From assembly GCA_949710005.1 (NCBI GenBank), contig OX453277.1, positions 13,058,178 through 13,122,177 on the forward strand: a DNA stretch of 64,000 nt, given 5' to 3'. Each line of letters begins with the position of its first letter. Position 1 is the stretch's first letter. The notes under the pieces were generated by a model. It was given only the letters and a program-made list of their open reading frames with translations. It had not been told where the DNA came from and did not search any database. The stretch is from Ricordea florida. Taxonomy: Eukaryota > Cnidaria > Anthozoa > Corallimorpharia > Ricordeidae. Positions 1 to 11,818 of this stretch are shown one piece after another. The position numbers and the translations under genes were made by a program.

Positions 1-421
1 AGGCATGACGCTCCAGTGTTCATCTTCGGAAGTTCGTTGTTCCGCACTTGGCAAGCGGATTGTTTTTCTTCGTGTCGATACAAGTGGAAGAAATGTACAT
101 ATATTTTAAGTATGATATTTGTGCGTCCACAGGGACCCCTTCTTACTATTTTAGGGGGTCCAAAAGCAAAATATTGCGTCCCAGGATGCAATGACGCACT
201 CTGGATGCAACACTGAACCAGTATTCCAACAAGTCCAAAAAATTCATGAGAGACCAGCAGCATGGTATGAAACGTGGCATTTGACGACGTGGCACAATAA
301 TTGAGAATTTAAGCAAATTTTACTTTATCAATGAATTCCTACCGTGGTCTCAATATAGGCAGCTGAGATGTTTCATGCCCTGAGGCTTGGTAAGAGTTCA
401 GAGAAAAAACGGCTATCTTAC

Positions 422-3419
422 CTATCTCTAACAGCAAACACTATCCTCTGAGATGAAGCATTCTTCAAAATCTTCATGACCTTGTCACTGCTGTAACCAG
501 CTAGAGTTTCACCATCAATCTGAAGGATCTGGTCACCAAACCTCAATCCACCCAAGGCTGCTGGAGAATTAGCATGCACAAACTGCACAAAAACGCCCTT
601 ATTGACAGCACGCACACGCAGACCAACCTTTCCACTACCATCTTTGCAAAGTATGACTTCACGCACTCCACCCTTGATCTCTGCACGGCGGACGCCCAAA
701 TTGTTGTCTCCGGTTACTGGTGAGATCATACTACTTGTTTGAGGTATAACAGCTCCCTGTGTCCTTGGTACAATCGCAGCAGTCTATGATAGAATACAAT
801 AAATTGAAGGGATGAACAGAGAAGCTTTTAAGCAACTCTACACTGTAGATGTAAAGTAAGAACAAATTCTTCTTTTGATTTGAAAATTAAAACAAGGCCA
901 TTTGAAGGAGAAAATAACAGTTTATGAAAAGACACTCACATAGCTTTTTTACCCACCTCTTAACCCAACAATAACAGATGGTTACAAATTACATATAATT
1001 ACAACAAAATCCAAACTTGAGAGTGAATTATAAGTAAGACCTGTACAACTGCAAATCATCTTCAATACAATAGATGTTGGTGTAAGCCTGGTTTTCATAT
1101 TTCAAAACGTTTGAGTCCCAGATGATTAAACAGATCAGATGTTCTAGATTTTCTTCCTAAATGGAAACACAGAAACTAATTCAAAATCGTTGATGGTTGA
1201 ATTGGCAAAATGATGGTGCTCATTTCAATAAATGATTTTTGACAAAAACTTCAATTACCGGTAAATCAATGTAGTGGATGCCTTTCTTTCCATTTTCCTA
1301 CCAAAGTCGCGGTATTGCAATTGAATTGATGGTATTCAAAGATACTGAAAACGACCTTAAATTATTTTTGGGAAGTTATTTCCTAGCTTATTGTATTTTT
1401 TCTTTACGGTATATATAATAACTGGTCTTTTTATCATACTTACATATCCTGGAACATGTTGTCTGACTTCTGATTCGGTAAATGTCCTGCCCATAAAGTT
1501 ATCAAGTGAGGGATATAGACTACTGTGCGCACTTGGCTGTGCAGCAGGAGCAGGTGCTGATGGCTGTGGCTTGAATTTAAACAATCACAGGACATAAGAT
1601 TGTGTAACTACTGCACACTTCATGGATGGTATCTATACTAACTTTTTAGCAGACTAAGCTGCAGACTTAAGACAGCATATAAAATGAAAGTAAACAATTT
1701 TGGACACTTTTCTGTAGCTTCTTTTTGGTGTAACCTGATTTATTTTTATTCACTGAATTTTCAGTGGCCGTTGTCCATCTTTATCCGAAATAGAAATCCT
1801 GGGCACTCTTTAATACTTTGTACAAAAATGTGACACTTTTTATCCATGTAAGTACTTTGACGTAAAGTACCTCTTTACATGGAATAGTTAGACCCTGAGG
1901 AAGTGAAGTAGCCTATGGAACTGAAGACAGAAAAAAAGCTTAAAAATATTTGAAGTCAGCTAGTCCAATGTGATCAAAACCAGTTTCACTGGAATTGTCT
2001 TTTTAAGGTATTTAGACTTTTAAAAAGAGCAATGAAGGTTGGGTATTAGTTAAGGCATCTCCATTTGACGAGTAAAATTGTTTGGCATTAGACAGAGTGA
2101 AATCTATAAGTCACTCTTGGGAGTGAAAGAGTTAAATGGCACTGTCAACAGAACTTTTATCTTATTTCACAGCCACATGGCTAAAAAATAGGATATTTTT
2201 TAAAAATGATCTCATCTACTATTAATAAGACCATTATTGTAGGTTTTAAGTAATCATTCTTTTGAGAACAGAAAGAGTTGTAAAAGCGACTAGAAAATAC
2301 AGTATGTGACTTAAGGACTTTAAAGGTTTGCTTGATTAATTAGAACGACAACTGCATAGTTAGTTTTTAATACTGAACTGCAGTACAATCGATAATTCAG
2401 AAGCTTAAAACTGGATATCTACACTGTATATGGGTGCAATTGACTAAGCTAAGCAGCGGCCCTTCAAGGAACCATGCCAGATTTAGCTTTCTTGCCAATC
2501 CACCGCAGTTACGATTCTTGTATTGTACAGGCTTAGGCCATGAAATATTGTTGTTCTGCATGCACATAATTAGTATATATACTTTGTACGGTGCCGGTCA
2601 TTCAGTTCCCGATACTGTAGCTGCACGAACATTAACAGGGCTATTAGGTTTTTTGCAAACTACAAGCCTCAAACAAACCTACGGAAATCTGCACACAAAC
2701 AAACCCTGAACAAAAGAAAGGGGTCCTGTTCTACCAATTCTGAAAGCAACTGTACGTAATATCTGCCGTGCAGAGCTATACAATTCGTTCAAGGGTAACT
2801 GTTACCAAACAAATGCACTGAAAGTGCCTCGGCAAAGGGTAAAAGAACGGGAAACGGAATCTTTCTTCGCCTATTGAAAGTCTGAGGGAGTTTATGATAG
2901 TAGTGGTCAATTTGGCTGGGTTGTATTCGTGTCAGCTTGTTTGATGGCCAGTGAAATGGGCTACACTTCATTTCCGCCTCTGTACGGCCGACATAACAAA
3001 ACACAAGGAGAAAAAAAAGAGAATGCTTACTGCTGAAACCAGGGCAGGTTGCTGAATATGGCCTTGCTGAGCCTGAAATGAAGAGAACGAAGCATTAGTG
3101 AGCTAAAAAAACGAATTTGAAAACTGTACTGCTTCTTGCATGCAGCAAGTGAAGAAATCTAAACAGAGGAGAGCAATCAGCTGGATTTCACGACCATTTC
3201 CAAACGAGGCTTTTGAATTTCAAAACATTAAAGTACTATACGGACTTTAAAATGAAACTTTTGAGCAAAAAAGGACCAGTTGCATAAACACTCAAATAAG
3301 GTTGATTTGAAGGGTAGAGACAACTGGGTTTTGGGGAAAATCCCACAAAAGCTTCAACCAACCTGGGCTCTGGCCATTTGATCAACTTTCATGTCTTCTA
3401 GTGAGGGATACAAAGACAT
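422..3419 (-). CDS. SDCBP: Syntenin (PDZ adaptor), 5' part of the gene; PDZ2 beyond the left edge
   Basis: Syntenin is a small cytoplasmic/membrane adaptor whose tandem PDZ domains bind syndecan tails and phosphoinositides and act in exosome and receptor trafficking (family knowledge). Four coding exons read on the minus strand: 3419-3363 ([19 protein letters not shown], donor GT), 3072-3031 (14 codons, Gln-rich), 1569-1444 (contains [18 protein letters not shown]) and 783-422 (PDZ1). All junctions are GT-AG; the first three exons end in phase 0 and the last in phase 2. The N-terminal LYPSL repeats are the Alix-binding motifs of syntenin. The PDZ1 exon carries the signature stretches [17 protein letters not shown] and [14 protein letters not shown], very close to vertebrate syntenin-1. 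PDZ2 and the C-terminus are not in the window, so positions 1-421 are intron. The acceptor of exon 3 could also lie 6 nt further in. Identity is near certain. Confidence 0.95.
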
Positions 3420-4990
3420 TTTGTAATACGTTTAAAAGAACAAATGACAGAAAATTGAATCGCAAGCAAGCAAATTCTTTCTGACGAAGGACCTTTCGAA
3501 ATCGGAAATTTATCGATGCCACTGCCAAGTTTGGCACAATGATGTCATTATTTAGACTCACATGATCGTGACGCACATCTCGGGCTCTCCACCCCTTTTA
3601 TGGTAAAATAAATGACGTAAGGATAGTTTCTGGCCTTCGTAATAGCCGAAGCTGTTCCGAAGTTGAGCCGATTAATGGCGGGAAATGTCTATGTGTTGAA
3701 ACGTTTTCATGGCTTGGATCGACATTGGAAAGGATCGGTTTTGTAGGCTGTTCCCGGCGAATTCAACTCCGGGACAGCGTGTCTTAATAAAAGACATAAG
3801 AGGTGGACTGTTAGTCGATTCTTTCGTGCAAGGTTTGTGATGTTAGTCTTGAGTTAACTGCACTAATGGTCTGTAGAGTTGACAGCTCTATACTTTATTG
3901 TCAAGTTATGCACGCAGGTGCTCTTTTGGGTACTAGTACTCTTTCAAGGAGGGTTCACTGGGTAGATTCCTGTATCACCCCATACTTCATTATGCATGCT
4001 GTAGCTGGTGAATTGTGCATTGTGCATTGTGAATTGTGCATTTTTATCGGAGAGAGAAACAGTCTAGCTACTGCATGCACAACGAAGTGTGGGGTGATTT
4101 TGAAATCTAACTGGTGTCCTTGCAATGACACAACACTATCCTGCGGCATCTGTATTAAAACATTTATGCACCTATGCATGTGTTATCCTCAACAGACTTA
4201 TGGAGAGTTTAAGCATACCCAAGGGGCGACCCATATCTATCTCCGATAGAAGGTGTTTTTAAAAATCCCATTATAATTATTTGATATTGGTCAAATTCCT
4301 CCGTGCATTAAAACCGCGAAGGAGGCGTTGCTTTATCAACATTCAAAAGCTTGCAAAAATTGATGTCAAAATTATGGAAATAGTTTTGATATTTAAAGTT
4401 ATTTATTGTAGGGTCGAGGTGAATGCCAAGTTCTGATTGGCTACATTATCGGGCAAAATGGGCATGTCTTACCTGCTTGGGATTTCCTGTGTTATCCTTG
4501 TCTGTGCAGGTCTTCCCTACCTCATGTGAATTTTTAGTTTTTTTGTACCATGGTCACTCTTGTCAGTCTGAGTGAAAGAGTGATGCTCCTGCCTGTGATA
4601 ACTTTTTACAACTAAAATACTTTTCCTGTCCATTCACATATCTATAATGGCTTCTGCAAGGTATTTTCTGATTTCTAATATATGTTGTGGTCCTAGGAAA
4701 ATCTCTTTGGGACTGCTAATGTCAAATGGTTTCAGTAATAATGGGGGAGAGCTCTTAAAGCCAGTGAGAGCACTGATTTTTGTTGTATCTTCACAGACGT
4801 ACATGTAAATGTATTTACGTCCATAATTTGTCAAATCTTATGCATCTGGGATGCAGGAGTTTGCATCCTGTAAATACATGTTGAAGGATCAATCAGTAAG
4901 TGTGTGAAATTAACCTTGAGTGTTAGATTGCTTTAATCTATCTTTACCTTCTTACCAGTAGGTTTTTTGTTCATTTTTTGCATTATGTAG
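3420..4990. promoter_or_regulatory. Head-to-head intergenic region of syntenin and the POT1-like gene
   Basis: The syntenin start codon (3419-3417, minus) and the first recognised POT1-like exon (4991, plus) point away from each other, so promoters of both genes should lie here. This is inferred from layout only; no TATA box or other convincing core element is visible. The missing first coding exon(s) of the POT1-like gene must also be here. The downstream exon needs a preceding phase-1 exon, and I found no unambiguous ATG exon. A short hairpin repeat occupies 3974-4098. Confidence 0.4.
3974..4098. repeat. Foldback repeat (small MITE-like hairpin)
   Basis: Arms 3974-4006 and 4066-4098 are imperfect inverted repeats (left begins ATCACCCCATACTTC, right ends GTGTGGGGTGAT). 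The loop contains short direct repeats of GTGCATT/GTGAATT. It creates spurious ORFs on both strands. Confidence 0.7.
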
Positions 4991-7900
4991 GTGCTGTAGT
5001 GAAAGTGTACCCTGTGCAACCCTCCAGGAGGGCAGGAAAGCTGTGTAAAATAGTTTTAAAAGAGGATGAGAAACAAGATAAAACAAAAACACCACAGTAT
5101 GCCACTATCAATGCATTCCTGTTTGGGGATCTTGCAGAAAAAGGGTATAAATTAGCTGAGGGTGATGTTGTTATCTTGTCAGATATTATTGTAGAACCTT
5201 CACCAAAAGATGGCCACCAGTTTCAACTTATTGCTGACAGGGCAAAGACTCAGGTTTCTTTGTGGGTTGTCTTGTGTTGTGGCAAAAGAGGAAATGGCAG
5301 GATAAACAGAGGGAATAAAGACAGACAAAGACCTTGTTTGGCAGCTCCCAAGGAGGAAGTTGTGGATGTGGAAAGAGATTCAGATGTATACACTTCTACA
5401 TCAGACACCAAAACAGAGGAAAGTGAAGAATTATCTGATGAAGACATGTCAGTGGGAGAATCAGAGGTTGAGCCATTGACATTGGAAACCAAACCTAAAC
5501 CTCTCAAAAGAAGACAGCTAGGACCTAATAAAGGAATTACCCCTTTGCATGCAAATGTTCTTAATAATCTAGTTGTCTTAGTTGAGAAGGAAGACATGGC
5601 AAAACTTGGTAGGAAAGTCCCAGACCTAAGCAAGAGCCTCTCCTGGATAAGTGACGTGAACAACAAAGGAAGTAAACAACAGATAAATACCAAATCAGGG
5701 GAAAATTTATTGGTGCAAAGGCGAAAAGCAGACATAATATCAAGATCAACAGGGTTCAGTGTAACAGATCACAAGTCATTAGCTCACAAGAAAGGTGTTG
5801 AAATTCCAAATTATTTCACTATGCCTCCCAGGAACAGTGTGGATCAGCAGGCATCTGATGAGGAAAAATGGACAGACTCTGATATTGGAACAAGAAGATC
5901 TTGTGTTGGAAAGTACAACACTCGCAGGAGCCCCTTAATAAAGGAATCAACCTGTGAAACAACAGATGATGACGACAGAAGTCCTAGAATTAGACGAGAT
6001 TGGGAAAGTAGGCTACACAAGAGTACAAAAGCTAACAATTTGTCAGGCCAAGAAAGCATGATTAAAAATAAAAGTCCCATAAGAAGGCGCTATGTAAACC
6101 AAAGTTCATGTGTACATGTAAATCCTTCAGCACAGTTTTCACCTGGTAGAGAAACAGATTTTGAAATGTCAAGTCCAGAAGCAAAACAGAGACCAGAAAT
6201 GAGATGTGAAAGTTTTGGGACAGGGCCCCAGGAAACTTCCACACCACACCAGTTGTGTGGTACAGGTGCAGGCATAAACAGACTAAGAGCGAAAGTAGGA
6301 GTGCGTGTAAACATTTTGAATGTCAAGGCTTCAGATCCTCAAAATACAGTTGTCAGCTTGTATCAGTCTCAAGTTCATCGCCAAGGCTGTGATAGTACTG
6401 ATGTACCTTATGGAGAAGAAGTTGTAACACAGCTGCAGCATGCCAATTGTAATATGGAGTTACCTGAATCCTCTAAGGACACTTTGAGTCGAACAGGAGC
6501 AGCTGTAATGCCAGCGTTGTTTGATAGGGACTGTGAAGATTTGGATAACCGGTTGGAGACACCCAGTGGAGCCTTCAGCCCGATAACAAGGAAAAGATCA
6601 CTCGGTAGTTTCCAAGGACATAGTCATGAGAAAAGCAGAAATGATGATGGTAAGTCTGAAGCACTGCAACTTAAGTCCAGAAGTACATAACCATACATTA
6701 GAATACGGCCTATCAGTTTATATTATCCATTTCTAGATTTGGGAAGCTAGATTATTAATTAAATTATGGTGACTTGATGTTCAATACCTGATCCTCAGAT
6801 TTTATTTTCTCCACATAATATTATAATAATTATGTTACTGAGCAGTCAGTGGTTTCATGGTCAATAAATCTAATGTAATTAAACCATTGTTTGGTATGAA
6901 AGTACTGTACTTGGTAAGTTTAAATGATGACTGTCTTCACCTGATGGACTCTGGCTGTGCAATTGAGGGAGACTTGTCTGAATAGATGTCTGCTGAAGTA
7001 TATTTGAAACTCAATTTTCTGAACTCAAAAGAACTTTGATAAAATGATAGTCTGGATCATGGATTTATTATTGTACTTCTTAAGAACAAAGTGAAGAGAT
7101 TAGAGTAGCAGTATTTGATATTTGAGTGATGAATGCAAAAGCATTCTTACAGGGCTTGAAATAATTTCCAGAGCATCTCTGGACATGAGACTGGCCAAAT
7201 TCATTTTTGGCTTAGTCACATAAATTATGGTTTTTGGCTGGTTAAATTTACAAGGTAAATAACTCTTAAAACAGGGGCCCATTAACCAAAACTGGCATTA
7301 ATATATTTCCAAAAAGGTGTTGCTTAGAACTTATCACACTTTAAGGCACTCATTGTCAACAATAACAATAAATTACAGCAGTGAAATGAAAATGTGCTTA
7401 TATGTATTAATAGGTACATTCTCAACTTCTCAATCAGTACGGACATTGTCTGTTGACCAGCCATTATTTCAAGCCCTGTTCTAATGGTATTCTTGGAAAA
7501 AAGAGTGACAAGAGAAAAAAGTCTTGGGAATTGAAAGCCAAAATAATTGAGGTATAGATATGCAGAGTTAAAGTGTACTGGAATTTGATACAATTAAATG
7601 GTCATGGCCTTGTGAGAAAAACACTGGCATTCGGTTGCAGATCCTAACAATAACAATGACGTTCCTGGTGAATCATCGCTTGAAGGGTTGTTGCTACCAT
7701 CAAACTATATGGAGTTGACGCAGCTTTCCTCTGTGCCATCATCACCCTTAAATGAGCTGAGACGAAGCCCAGCTAAGAAAAGTTGTATTCGGGGGTTAGT
7801 ACATGTACATGTATGTCATGGCTGTTGGTGATTGTGAACTTTTTTATTAATTAATATGCATAGGTAATTAAATGATCTCAAGTACAGATTGGACTAAGTA

Positions 7901-9059
7901 AGCACAAAGAAAATTATTCAAAAACTAAAAATGTTATGTGAGCCAGTGAGGCATTAAGTGTAATTTGACTTGAAATTGGTGCTTAGCTATTCCAATTTGC
8001 ACTTAAAAACATTTCATTACTTGTTGATATTACACGCAAAAATTTAATCTCAAATTTCTGCTTTCAATTTTAACTTTCTGCTCTGTTTGGAATAATAGTA
8101 ATTGACATGTTCATGGCAATCAGTCAGTTGAAATTTTCGCATGTACTGTGTACATAATTATGTATTATTAAACAGACCTGTGTAAGACACCATTTTCTTA
8201 GTAGAGGTAATCAAATAATTTGGAGTGAAATTTGAAATAGTTAAACACAAGTAAAATAAATTATTTCAAAGACTAATCAGTATGAAAGAAACTGTTTGCT
8301 TATACATATATACCGGTATTTACTGGTATATGTAGCTTGTGTACAGAAGGCTCAGTAGAAGGATCCTGTGAAAGATGCAACATTCTTACGAGAAATTATA
8401 GCTACTGTAAGTATACTTGGGATAATTGAAAGAAACATAACTTGTATTTCATCAACCAAAGGGTTAATTGCAAGTCTAATAATGTTATCTATCTAGCTAC
8501 ATGTAATAATGTAAATACTTCATCAACCAAGTGTTAATTGCAAGTTATATAATGTTATCTATCTAGCTACATGTAATTGCCACAGCACAACAGGTTCCCC
8601 AACAGGGGCCTCTGCAACATCTCACATACCAGTATCCTTGGGGATTTTGTTATGATACTGGTATGTGAGATGTTGGAGAGGCCCCTGTTGGGGAACCTGT
8701 TGTGCTGTGGCAATTACATAACTTTTGTTACTAGTTTTTGTTTCTCTGATCTAACTTGCTTTTGCTGTTTTACGTTTTTTGTGCACCTATTGTTTTTTCC
8801 ATTTGGTATGTATCCTTTCTACTCATTGTTGTGTAAATCGTATTTAAGTTGTGAACTGTCTATACACTGTTTGTAACTGACAAAGGTCGAGAGACCGAAA
8901 CGTTTTATAAAGTTTTATCTATTTTTTATCTTTTTAAAACCGTTTTCGGTCGCTTTTTAACCAGTTTATAATATTATTCACCGAATCGGGACTGTGAATC
9001 CTCGTGATCCTTTTGGTTTACATCTTTGTTGGCTCGGGAAGCATTTTTAACCGTCTTTC

Positions 9060-9096
<37 letters not shown>

Positions 9097-11363
9097 GTAG
9101 ATAAATACATGTTAAGGAATTCAAATTGCACTCGAAATCATTTGCTTATTTGTTAGTTAATATCGACAATGCAAAATTTCAAATTTCTGCTCAGAATTTA
9201 AACTGTTTGCACTATTTGGGATTTCTTAATCGGTGTGTTCTCAGCCAATCAGCATGTTGAATTTTTTGCATGTATATTATTAGTATTTTTTTATAATTAG
9301 GTAGTGAGTACTGATAGTGGTTTTTTTATTTTTAGGTTTCCTGCAGAGCACAGAAAGCAGTATGAGTCTGCAGATCCTGTCGCCACAGAACAGGGCAAGC
9401 GGGATGCCACTCACTGGCTTGGTACTGGAAGTTTGATTCCTCATGACTACACGACTGTTGCGTCAGCGTCCTCGTCAACTAACACAGACCCTGACACAGG
9501 TTGGTTATCGGTACCTTTTGTATATTGCCAATTTTCAAAGAGCATCCACTTTATCTGTTACAGGTTTCTGAGTTGCAACATGCATCCATCTCACAAGGAG
9601 CTTGCACATATGTAGGTAGCGTAAGTGTCAGGCTCATCCACTTTACAGTTGGCTAAGTTGCTAAGAGCATCAGTGTTACAGCTTATGAACTTGCAAGTAG
9701 CATCCACCTTTAAGGTTCCGAAGTTGCAAGGGGCATCCGCTTAAAAAGATTACTTGATTGATAGGTAGATAAATAGATTAGATAGACACAGTAGATATGT
9801 GTTAATTAGATAGGTAAAGTAGATAGAGAGATTAGCATGGTTAGCAGGAGGCAACAACATTGAAAGATGCCATTGAATACTTCCTGATGGTTAACTTTGG
9901 GATGTCTGCTGTATCGAAGGCATTACTACGATTATGATAACTAGGGGTAGATAATGAATCCCCGATGCTGGGTCATCGTTACTCTGAGCGTTTTTACAAT
10001 TATTTCAACTAATTCCCTTTTAGGTGAATTGGATCAAATTCTGGTTAATTCTTGGCAAAGGAAATATGCAGTTCTTTGCATTTGTTGTTGGCTGGGTCAG
10101 CTCTGACCATAAAATTGTGCTATCCAGTGTAAGCTGAGTTTCAAGATTCTTTGCTGTGGCAACAATCTGTCAGATTCTGTCCCTTGGAAACAATCTCTGA
10201 GGCTGTTCTGTAATGTACATTGATCATGTGACCACCCATTGGAGTGCTACTGAAACTCCACTGTTTTTCACCTTTCAGGTGTGGAAAAGGCCACTACCCA
10301 CATTAATGCTGACTATGTAAGATGTCCACAAGCTACTATTTCCATCCGTCAGCCAGGGCTTTCTCACCTGCCACACCCAACTGATGGGAGTGACAACCAA
10401 AGTGATGGAATACCCACCAACAACAAAGATGCTGTGTATAGTGTTCCTACAGGGTATAGCAAACTTATCAACTTGCAGCAAGGCTTAGTTGTAAACTTGT
10501 TTGGAGTGGTCAAGCTTTTCAAGCCTGCGTGGAAGTGCAGAGGCACTGATATGTGTTCTGTGGTGGTTTTGGTGGACCCAACTGTTTCTGGGACTCTTGC
10601 TGATGGGCTGGAGTGTGTACTGTTCCAAGAAAATGCCTTTCGTCTTCCTCGGGTTCATGAAGTGGGAGACATTGTGAGGCTTCACCGAGTCAAAATCGGT
10701 TGGTATCAGGGTCGACTTCAAGCCAAGTCCTCTCGGGGTTTTTCAGCTGTTGTGTTTGACAGGAACACTGATTTGCCTGTGTCTGAGCAAACGGCCCGAG
10801 TGTCAAGCAACACCTTTACATTATCACAAGCTCACAAAGACACTGTTGAAAAACTGAAAAACTGGTGTGGTGCAAACCCAGATCTCTTCCCCTCTCTTTC
10901 TTTCTTCAGAGTGGAGTCAATCACCCCAGACTCTAAATTTAACATTGTCTGTCAAGTTAAGGGCATGGCAGCTCATCGAACTATGGACTGTATTGTGCTG
11001 TTTGTGGCTGATGGTACCAAACCGCAGTATGAAATCCGCAAGTGCGACTCTGACAAATATATTATGACTGTACCTCTTTCAAATGGAACCACGCAAGATG
11101 ATTCCACAGTCTGTGTATTCTTGTATGGACCCCATGCGGAAGCTGCCAAGTCCGTAAAAGCGGAGGCATGTTTGATTCTTCATGATGTACATGCCCAAAT
11201 GTGTAAGGGTGATGCTAAGAGCAGTGTACTGGACACCATGGAACCTTTTCTGGAGCTGTGTGTCCACAGGAGCCAGAGTTACGGTAGGGGCCTGACAGAA
11301 CTTCCTCCGGATTCGCCAAAGGCTAAGCTCTTAATGAAGAGGCTGCATGACCCCCAGCGGTGA
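4991..11363 (+). CDS. POT1: POT1-type telomeric single-strand DNA-binding protein, N-terminus incomplete
   Basis: POT1 binds the single-stranded TTAGGG overhang and protects chromosome ends in shelterin (family knowledge). Exons 4991-6649, 7641-7794, 9336-9499 and 10279-11363 (TGA) have GT-AG junctions in consistent phase, about 1020 codons. The last exon holds the diagnostic POT1 module: OB1 (LFKPAWKCRGTDMCSVVVLV, then VGDIVRLHRVKIGWY) and OB2 ending SYGRGLTELPPDSPKAKLL. Residues matching human DNA contacts K33, F62, Y89, H266 and Y271 are present; F31 is Leu. The first exon starts with another OB-like domain (GAVVKVYPVQPSRRAGKLCK to GHQFQLIADRAKTQ, about 95 residues), followed by about 450 residues of acidic/Ser/Lys-rich, probably disordered linker. 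OB2 runs directly into the stop codon, so the usual C-terminal OB3/HJRL, TPP1-binding region is absent. At least one upstream coding exon is missing. Identity of OB1-OB2 is secure; the N-terminal domain is interpretation. Confidence 0.9.
7150..7478. mobile_element. hAT-like MITE in a POT1 intron
   Basis: Terminal inverted repeats read CAGGGCTTGAAATAAT at the left and, reverse-complemented, CAGGGCTTGAAATAAT at the right. The 329-bp element has no coding capacity. Flanks TTCTTA and TTCTAA may be a decayed target duplication. The CAGGG start is typical of hAT termini. Confidence 0.75.
8449..8577 (+). repeat. Direct duplication, about 60-65 bp, two copies
   Basis: TCATCAACCAA..GTTAATTGCAAG followed by ATAATGTTATCTATCTAGC and TACATGTAAT occurs at 8449-8514 and again at 8520-8577, separated by a few bases. 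It directly abuts the perfect hairpin at 8574. Confidence 0.8.
8574..8716. repeat. Near-perfect 63-bp inverted repeat (hairpin)
   Basis: Arms 8574-8636 and 8654-8716 are reverse complements with a single mismatch (CTCTGCAAC against GTTGGAGAG) around a 17-nt loop. The arms include GTTCCCCAACAGGGGCCTCT. Such a young, undecayed palindrome in an intron of an expressed gene would form a long RNA hairpin when transcribed. Confidence 0.9.
8877..8902 (+). ncRNA. Degenerate hammerhead-ribozyme-like core (Penelope-type)
   Basis: CTGACAA, a stem GGTC-GAGA-GACC and GAAACG follow the hammerhead order CUGANGA, stem II, GAAA. The sixth core base is A instead of G, which should inactivate it. Penelope-like retroelements of cnidarians carry hammerhead motifs of this layout (family knowledge). 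Stem III and the cleavage triplet were not established. Confidence 0.4.
9059..9097. repeat. (AT)n microsatellite
   Basis: Alternating AT with one interruption (TACATA). Confidence 0.95.
9535..9830 (+). repeat. Degenerate minisatellite followed by a GATA-rich simple repeat
   Basis: From 9535 to about 9750 a unit of roughly 40-50 bp recurs about five times, recognisable by AGCATCCACTTTA and (G)AAGTTGCAA. Positions 9757-9830 are rich in TAGATA/GATAGA. Both lie in the last POT1 intron. Confidence 0.65.
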
Positions 11364-11412
11364 ATTCAGACAGACCTGATGTACTGTGCGTGACTAAACT
11401 TGTTGGTAGCTG

Positions 11413-11418
11413 AATAAA
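11413..11418 (+). terminator. Polyadenylation signal of the POT1-like gene
   Basis: AATAAA lies 50 bp after the TGA stop codon, at normal distance for a short 3' UTR. This supports the view that OB2 is the real C-terminal end of the protein. Confidence 0.75.
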
Positions 11419-11536
11419 CAGTAACCTTCATCCTGTGCGGAAATATTATGCTTCGATATTTCTCCGGTAACGTTCTTAGAGGAAAGTTGAAAGCCCCGCG
11501 GAACAGATGTAACGGTTTCAGGACAATATCTATTTT

Positions 11537-11812
11537 TAGTATAAATACTCAGGTGATTATACAAAATCGCGCGCTCTGATTGGTTTGCTATCTCGGATTA
11601 TCAGCCGATAATCACCTCGACGAACAAAATGGCTGCCAGTCGTTCACGCTCTTTTGATGAAATATAATTTTTTTCGAGTTGTACAATGCTTTTTCTTTTC
11701 TTTTTTGAAATAATCACCTGTGTATTTATACTAAAACAATTATTCGCCTCAGGCTCAGTGATTCTCGGTGAGTATTCACCAAGAATCACTTCATCTTCGG
11801 CGAATTATTGTT
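11537..11812 (-). mobile_element. MITE family A, copy 1
   Basis: Shares with copies at 60848-61131 and 62666-62960 the stretches GATTATCAGCCGATAATCACC, AACAAAATGGCTGCCAG (or complement) and AGTATAAATACTCAGGTGAT, plus a terminal palindrome GGTGAATATTCACC. It is in opposite orientation to the other two. It is non-coding and lies in the gap between POT1 and the alpha2delta-family gene. Confidence 0.8.
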
Positions 11813-11818
11813 AAATAT

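Noticed and set aside
3866..4249. 127-codon ORF as a first exon of the POT1-like gene
   Set aside because: It runs across the hairpin repeat, has low-complexity CIVHCELCI-type sequence, and offers no convincing phase-1 donor to the exon at 4991.
5254..5344. Short intron inside the first large POT1-like exon (CAG|GTTTCT ... TTGGCAG)
   Set aside because: Its removal (91 nt) would shift the frame and meet a stop soon after, whereas the unspliced frame stays open for another 1.3 kb to a good donor.
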